A stretch of 35,281 nucleotides of DNA from Flavobacteriales bacterium. Its GTDB lineage: Bacteria > Bacteroidota > Bacteroidia > Flavobacteriales_E > Vicingaceae. Positions 35,201-35,281 of this stretch are shown in pieces (within the stretch, counting starts at the first letter, position 1; every line of letters begins with the position of its first letter). The notes beneath the pieces are model-generated. The model did not search any database. It saw only the letters and a program-made list of their open reading frames with translations, and was not told the DNA's origin. The DNA lies in contig JAPHUD010000040.1 in NCBI GenBank assembly GCA_026196775.1, positions 1-35,281 of the forward strand. The letters are read 5' to 3'. A program made the translations under genes and the position numbers.

Positions 35201-35281
35201 CCAACGTCAATTTTGTTTCCACCATTTTGGCAGTTTATTCCAGTAGGTTCAGGTGTAACAATAGAAATGCTGTTTTTTCCA
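32236..35281 (-). CDS. VGIGT-repeat fibre-like surface protein, 5' end outside window
   Basis: The minus-strand frame is open from the right edge to the stop at 32236, giving 1014 visible residues; the Met at 33942 is internal. The N-terminal visible part resembles the DUF7151-type motif (NCQNGGNKIDVGTDDNGD, YYVCNGDSG; about residues 16-47). Seven copies of a VGIGTSTPxxKLHV motif recur near residues 127 (diverged), 402, 490, 562, 630, 733 and 834, separated by segments rich in Asn, Thr, Ser and Gly. This pattern is typical of beta-helical, tail-fibre-like Bacteroidota surface proteins. The C-terminal 170 residues form a separate beta-rich domain with no S74 chaperone domain and no recognisable T9SS sorting domain. 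It heads the visible operon. Extracellular location is inferred from composition and neighbours. Confidence 0.85.
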   Translation of the reverse strand, partial: GKNSISIVTPEPTGINCQNGGNKIDVGTDDNGDNILQPLEIDFTYYVCNGDSGATGLGVNWLGNGTNFPPAPNNENDAFYHSTNNTSYIYNGTTWDTLVSGNVGSAGFWSQSGNTIYNNNNSNSGNVSIGSTLSLSKLTVASTDSTIASFIGNDPNIAVVSVINANTTGSSGVAFVNGSNSNAYIGYSPSNKTLSVINGVTDGHIFINSDSTIVNQTLVIANQAQKIANQAQTAIYNNTDTIYNYSSTGPIINANSGSFLTDSLYVLGNNFLNTNWILANDGTGQAKWTDPNTLGLGNDNWGTQVVISDATLNGNGTAANPLGVNGVLTDNQDLSLTGNTLSLTNDPTPVDLSPYLDNTDAQTLSINANILSISNGNTVTLPSSPWTKTGTTLHPAIIGDNVGIGTVNPTNKLHITNNVTGHITKIENTNVSGPSSISFQDNLAAEMLFIGYANTSYSLFPGNSFINSVSDLVIGTQNTERMRINTAGNVGIGTSTPLAKLHVEENASAVMMLKEVVPTNGAAFVMESMNQYVLLSNESGTFRIENATNSLQPFNINPSGQVGIGGNAFHSALDVHGKITMRNGATNGYIPVSDANGTMTWTDPNTVLTLPTALWSLNGTDIYNNNSGNVGIGTSAPNVALHIQGTNTSTTLNAYGGSPETALRLFNTDMTPNNFSSIAFTTMLSNSASAEMGKIVVQNVNHTIGSVQGDMVFMTRNSSNLNEVMRITGNSNVGIRTTTPTMNLHIGGTNGIMINAASSTGNIGGLAFREGYTTIARPFHLGIVTYDHSSGGTGFSDGLVVSGYDGIAFTTDNSATSTTTLSNVRMFINQAGNVGIGTSTPSQKLDVDGGGSIEVDGEYTYETPKTHYYSVAGNSFVGTREGLDLWNASLNLIYGQWSSGSGTYPIAVAPINLPDDAVITDVTAYIYDNDGTITYQPRIYLYTIYMATGSYGIVGSGTLPGNSASTTPQALSITTNHTVNNQNAYYLKFQSEGNAGSNIRLYGVRITYTVNKAD

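Overview
The window is AT-rich, densely coded DNA that reads as the chromosome of a Bacteroidota bacterium, most likely Flavobacteriales. Evidence for this: proteins with type IX secretion (T9SS) sorting domains of both type A and type B, a PorP/SprF protein, a PorE-like OmpA protein, DUF2851, and promoters of the Bacteroidota form (TTTG, about 19-23 bp, TAnnTTTG). A futalosine-pathway gene (mqnE) suggests a lineage outside the Flavobacteriaceae that use the classical menaquinone route; that is inference. I see no phage, insertion sequence, CRISPR array or rRNA.

Left part (1-13133, + strand). The 3' end of a modular T9SS-secreted protein is followed by tRNA-Leu(UAG) with its own promoter and terminator. 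Then come housekeeping genes: trigger factor (tig), clpP, enolase (eno) and citrate synthase (gltA). A perfect 20-bp-arm inverted repeat separates gltA from the opposing tRNA-Arg(ACG). Next are a GlcD-like FAD oxidase, a secreted M43 metalloprotease, mqnE and a glycerophosphodiester phosphodiesterase.

Middle part (13140-24239, mostly - strand). A run reading right to left carries lnt, DUF2851, a PspC-domain protein and a KefC-like cation/proton antiporter. Upstream of it is a MarR regulon: marR, pirin and nitroreductase. An identical 19-bp palindrome-containing motif precedes both marR and pirin. Further right are DUF202, an SLC13-type permease with RCK_C domains and a LuxE-like acyl-protein synthetase. 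A small + strand lipoprotein gene is divergent from the last; both of this pair use non-ATG starts.

Right part (24299-35281, - strand). Five tightly spaced genes look like one transcription unit entering from beyond the right edge. They encode a large VGIGT-repeat fibre-like surface protein (5' end outside the window), a small SprB-like protein with a type B sorting domain, PorP/SprF, a PorE-like TPR/propeller/OmpA protein, and a 1287-residue transducer. The transducer has 14 predicted periplasmic propeller blades, a Y_Y_Y domain, one membrane helix, a class III adenylate cyclase domain and a C-terminal HD phosphohydrolase domain. The working hypothesis is that a T9SS-exported surface structure is co-expressed with a receptor that could both make and break a cyclic nucleotide. 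This is the most interesting system in the window.
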